NCBI RefSeq assembly: GCF_013141715.1
Contig: NZ_WHOA01000126.1
Span: forward strand, 1 to 64,000
Length of the DNA: 64,000 nucleotides
Source: Paenibacillus phytorum
Lineage (GTDB): Bacteria > Bacillota > Bacilli > Paenibacillales > NBRC-103111
Reading direction: 5' to 3'
Made by a program: the position numbers and the translations under genes
Part shown: piece by piece, positions 61,675 through 64,000 of the stretch
Layout of the letters: the number at the start of each line of letters is the position of its first letter
Numbering within the stretch: position 1 is the first letter of the stretch
Notes under the pieces: generated by a model
What the model saw: only the letters and a program-made list of their open reading frames with translations
The model's database searches: none
What the model was told of the DNA's origin: nothing

Positions 61675-62922
61675 TTATGGATTTGTTACTTTATTAGGTG
61701 CTTTCTCGCTGATTTCTACAGTCGCCTTCACTTCTTGCGGCATACCGAGCTTCACATAGGTCGGCAAATTTAATGTCAGCTTCAGCTCATGCTTACCTGG
61801 CGGCAAATTACTAACATCCAGGATCGCCTGTACATCCTGCACTTTCATTTGATCAATGAGTGCAGGAGCGCCCTCTACCGTTATGTTTAGCTTAGCCGTC
61901 TCCGGCAGTGTAACTTTCGTATCATAGCTTTCGTTTTGACCAATAATCGTGATCGGTATGTTTTCCAAAGCCTTCGTAATGGAAGGAACAATTTCCACGC
62001 GGACCGTAACTTTGGCAGGATCCAGTTGAGTTACTTTATTCCTCAAGGGAATGTCCAGTGCAAACTCCTTTGTTTCCTTCAAATCCTGAGCACTTAGCTG
62101 CGGCCCCTGATAAAACTCTAGGCGATCTACAACATCTTGAGTACCGTAGACGGTTACCTTGTCCGGATTTTGAGTAACCATCGCTATTGCGAAGCCTTTC
62201 GGCGGCTCTCCACTAATCTTCATCTGCAGCGGTATGGTTTGGAACGGGCTCGTGATTGGCACTTCCACATCGACCACAGAAGGATTGATATTCAAAATTA
62301 CTTCTTTGCCATCTTTATCAAAAGCTTGCAGTCTCACTTGCTTCGTAACTGCAGCCTGGGCCTTATCTACCGAGACCTCGCCGCGAACATTCTCGATCTG
62401 CTCGAGCTTACTGGTCTGCGCGGTAATATACACCTTGGCTGGCTTTACAATCGGCTGTCCGGCTTTGAGACCGGCTGCCGGCGTTCCTTTGACATTAATG
62501 ACGACGGGCACTTCTTTCATTTGCAGCTCTTCGATAATCACATGCACCGTTCTAGGAACAATCTGAACTTCCACATCTGAAGGAAAACCAACCGGTTTAA
62601 GCGTAACTTGATGATCTCCCTTGCCCACTTGCGTCAAGTCAAGCTCAATTTGATAGGAATTACTAGTCGTCACTTTCTTAACCGATGATTCCTTCCCTTT
62701 CACAATAACCTGTACATTGGCAGGAGCCATGGACGAAATGTGGTAATGCGTTTCATCATATTTTGTCGTAATAGCTACGTTATTTATGGTTTCCTCCCGC
62801 TCGCGGAGAGGAGAATTTCCGGATAGATTGGTTTCTTCCATGTGAACAACAACCCATAGCAAAATTCCTATAACAAGGGCAACAATCCGCACCACATTCG
62901 TATTGCGTAACCATTTATCCAT
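61675..62922 (-). CDS. cdaR: CdaA regulatory protein (YbbR-domain)
   Basis: A 415-aa membrane-anchored protein with one N-terminal helix (VVRIVALVIGILLWVVVHM) and about four YbbR repeats outside the membrane (VNVKGTPAAGLKAG, ITIIGQNESYDTKV, LKLTLNLPTYV are among the strands). It modulates CdaA activity. Starts overlap cdaA by 8 bp, showing translational coupling. Part of cdaA-cdaR-glmM. Confidence 0.94.
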   Translation of the reverse strand: MDKWLRNTNVVRIVALVIGILLWVVVHMEETNLSGNSPLREREETINNVAITTKYDETHYHISSMAPANVQVIVKGKESSVKKVTTSNSYQIELDLTQVGKGDHQVTLKPVGFPSDVEVQIVPRTVHVIIEELQMKEVPVVINVKGTPAAGLKAGQPIVKPAKVYITAQTSKLEQIENVRGEVSVDKAQAAVTKQVRLQAFDKDGKEVILNINPSVVDVEVPITSPFQTIPLQMKISGEPPKGFAIAMVTQNPDKVTVYGTQDVVDRLEFYQGPQLSAQDLKETKEFALDIPLRNKVTQLDPAKVTVRVEIVPSITKALENIPITIIGQNESYDTKVTLPETAKLNITVEGAPALIDQMKVQDVQAILDVSNLPPGKHELKLTLNLPTYVKLGMPQEVKATVEISEKAPNKVTNP

Positions 62923-63730
62923 TCGAACGACCCCTCCATTTCAAGAAAGGGTTTTTTTCTTTTGTTTTCGCCTTCGGCTTCAGTTCCTCGAACAATTTGG
63001 CAATCAAAGATTCTTCTTTAATGTCTCGTACGATATGACCATTCATTGTGAGCGAGATTTGCCCGGTCTCTTCCGAAACAATGATACACATCCCATCTGA
63101 AACCTCACTCATCCCAATGGCCGCACGATGCCGTGTACCAAGCTCTTTACTGATAAAGGGATTCTCAGACAAGGGCAAATAACAACCAGCAGCCATTAAT
63201 TGGCCTTGTCGAATAATTACAGCGCCATCATGAAGCGGCGTATTCGGTATGAAAATATTAATCAACAGCTCCGCACTGATCTTACTCTCTATCGCAATAC
63301 CGGACTCAACATAATCGGTCAGACCGGTCTCTTTCTCGAAAACAATCAAGGCCCCTATCTTTCTTTTGGCCAAATAATTCGCAGCACGTATCACTTCACT
63401 AATCCGCTTATTAACATCTTGATCCTCTTCCGTAGAAGATCGGCTGAATAGCTTCCCCCGGCCCAACTGCTCCAATGCCCGCCTTAGCTCCGGTTGAAAA
63501 ATAATAATGACCCCAAGAACCCCGAACGTAAAGGTCTGGTTCATCATCCATTGCAGCGTACTGAGCTGAAACCAAATACTAAATACCCATGTAATGACGA
63601 CAACAAGGATGCCCTTCATAAGTTGAATAGCCCTTGTCCCTCGCACCAACAGGATCAGCTTATAAATCACATAGCTAACGATCAGAATATCAACGATATC
63701 CTTAGCCGAGATGCTCGTGAGTAAGTCCAT
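62915..63730 (-). CDS. cdaA: Diadenylate cyclase CdaA
   Basis: A 271-aa enzyme with three N-terminal transmembrane helices (LIVSYVIYKLILLV, GILVVVITWVFSIWF and following) and a DAC domain. The catalytic DGA motif is TPLHDGAVIIRQG and the RHR motif LGTRHRAAIGMSE. It makes c-di-AMP from two ATP, controlling potassium and osmolyte uptake and cell-wall balance. Overlaps cdaR by 8 bp. The ATG is preceded by GGGGGAGAATAATA. Confidence 0.96.
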   Translation of the reverse strand: MDLLTSISAKDIVDILIVSYVIYKLILLVRGTRAIQLMKGILVVVITWVFSIWFQLSTLQWMMNQTFTFGVLGVIIIFQPELRRALEQLGRGKLFSRSSTEEDQDVNKRISEVIRAANYLAKRKIGALIVFEKETGLTDYVESGIAIESKISAELLINIFIPNTPLHDGAVIIRQGQLMAAGCYLPLSENPFISKELGTRHRAAIGMSEVSDGMCIIVSEETGQISLTMNGHIVRDIKEESLIAKLFEELKPKAKTKEKNPFLKWRGRSNG

Positions 63731-63865
63731 TTATTATTCTCCCCCAGCGACTGAACACAGTGATCTCTCTATATTAGAATCATAACATAAACCCAGATAT
63801 ACTTCTATTTTTCTCTCTACACAAGACGTTATCAAATCAAGTTTGGTTCATTTTATTAGTATGTG

Positions 63866-63911
63866 AAGAAAAAAACGCCCTCCTCTGGCAATAAGCCATT
63901 TGGAAGACGTT
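63866..63911 (-). terminator. Terminator upstream of cdaA
   Basis: On the minus strand AACGTCTTCC...TGGC and GCCA...GGAGGGCGTT pair imperfectly around TTATT, then TTTTTTTC. It ends the gene that enters from the right edge. Confidence 0.6.
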
Positions 63912-63916
63912 TCAAG

Positions 63917-64000
63917 CTAATGCGAGAACATGCCTACGTACTCGCCTAATTTATACCAGACCCAGCTCAAAGCTTCATTGACTTGTGTGACGTGCCCAGA
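63917..64000 (-). CDS. Partial gene entering from the right edge
   Basis: The minus-strand frame is open from 64000 to a TAG at 63917-63919 and encodes 27 residues ending NEALSWVWYKLGEYVGMFSH. A terminator follows 6 bp later. The C-terminal helix is amphipathic with several tryptophans. In many Bacillota an anti-sigma factor gene of the rsiW type precedes cdaA; whether this is one cannot be told from so little. Confidence 0.45.
   Translation of the reverse strand, partial: SGHVTQVNEALSWVWYKLGEYVGMFSH

Overview
The window reads as a chromosomal segment of an endospore-forming Bacillota, most likely Paenibacillus or a close relative. This is inferred from the cdaA-cdaR-glmM-glmS order with a glmS ribozyme, a gerA-type germination operon, an Fnr with the C-terminal cysteine cluster known from Bacillus, strong Shine-Dalgarno sequences, frequent TTG starts, and many AraC regulators and carbohydrate genes. 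No rRNA, tRNA, CRISPR array, insertion sequence or prophage gene was recognised.

Layout. 1-5.6 kb: a tandem array of terminator-like hairpins, a small orphan gene, a WYL regulator with a Cass2-like effector-binding protein, a spermidine-synthase-like protein, an AHSA1/SRPBCC protein and an ABC-F ATPase. 5.6-9.2 kb: a molybdenum block with an HTH plus periplasmic-binding-domain regulator divergent from modA-modB, and a convergent MOSC gene; no modC is present. 9.2-12 kb: a truncated DUF5658-like gene, a secreted repeat protein and small membrane or unknown proteins. 12.2-17.7 kb: signalling, with a LytS-like hybrid kinase, a REC-EAL protein and an OmpR-type regulator. 17.7-22.5 kb: a Ppx/GppA-like protein, a quinone oxidoreductase, a TetR-DoxX operon and unusual intergenic repeats. 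22.5-26.3 kb: an RNase J, an MFS exporter and a small orphan gene. 26.3-33.3 kb: a sugar-catabolism cluster with an esterase, a hydroxyacid dehydrogenase, two sugar isomerases, a Gfo/Idh/MocA dehydrogenase and two AraC regulators.

33.3-45.6 kb is a coherent oxygen/nitrate-response island: an NreC-NreB-NreA-like system, fnr, a hemerythrin protein, a chemoreceptor, a PAS-PAS-GGDEF-EAL protein, a STAS protein, a ba3-type cytochrome oxidase (including a 54-residue subunit IIa gene), mobA and a DoxX protein. Four Fnr-box palindromes lie in the matching promoter regions, three exact and one with one mismatch. Three of them sit 61-65 bp upstream of the start codon I chose, so this looks like a locally clustered Fnr regulon. 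45.6-50.5 kb: a metallo-beta-lactamase-fold hydrolase and gerAA-gerAB-gerAC. 50.5-57.7 kb: a sugar ABC importer and its GntR/LacI-type regulator, both preceded by a TATACT-N-AGTATA palindrome, then a hydroxyacid (glycerate) dehydrogenase and glycerate kinase. 58-64 kb: glmS with its ribozyme, glmM, cdaR and cdaA, linking cell-wall precursor supply to c-di-AMP synthesis.

The most unusual sequence is intergenic. A roughly 0.35-0.39 kb element occurs three times (17.9, 20.5 and 38.8 kb); it is rich in TTGTTGCA/TGCAACA and TTGTAC/GTACAA hairpins, one copy is inverted and one has lost its middle. There are also two unrelated tandem arrays that both have a 113-bp period (1-325 and 21988-22310).
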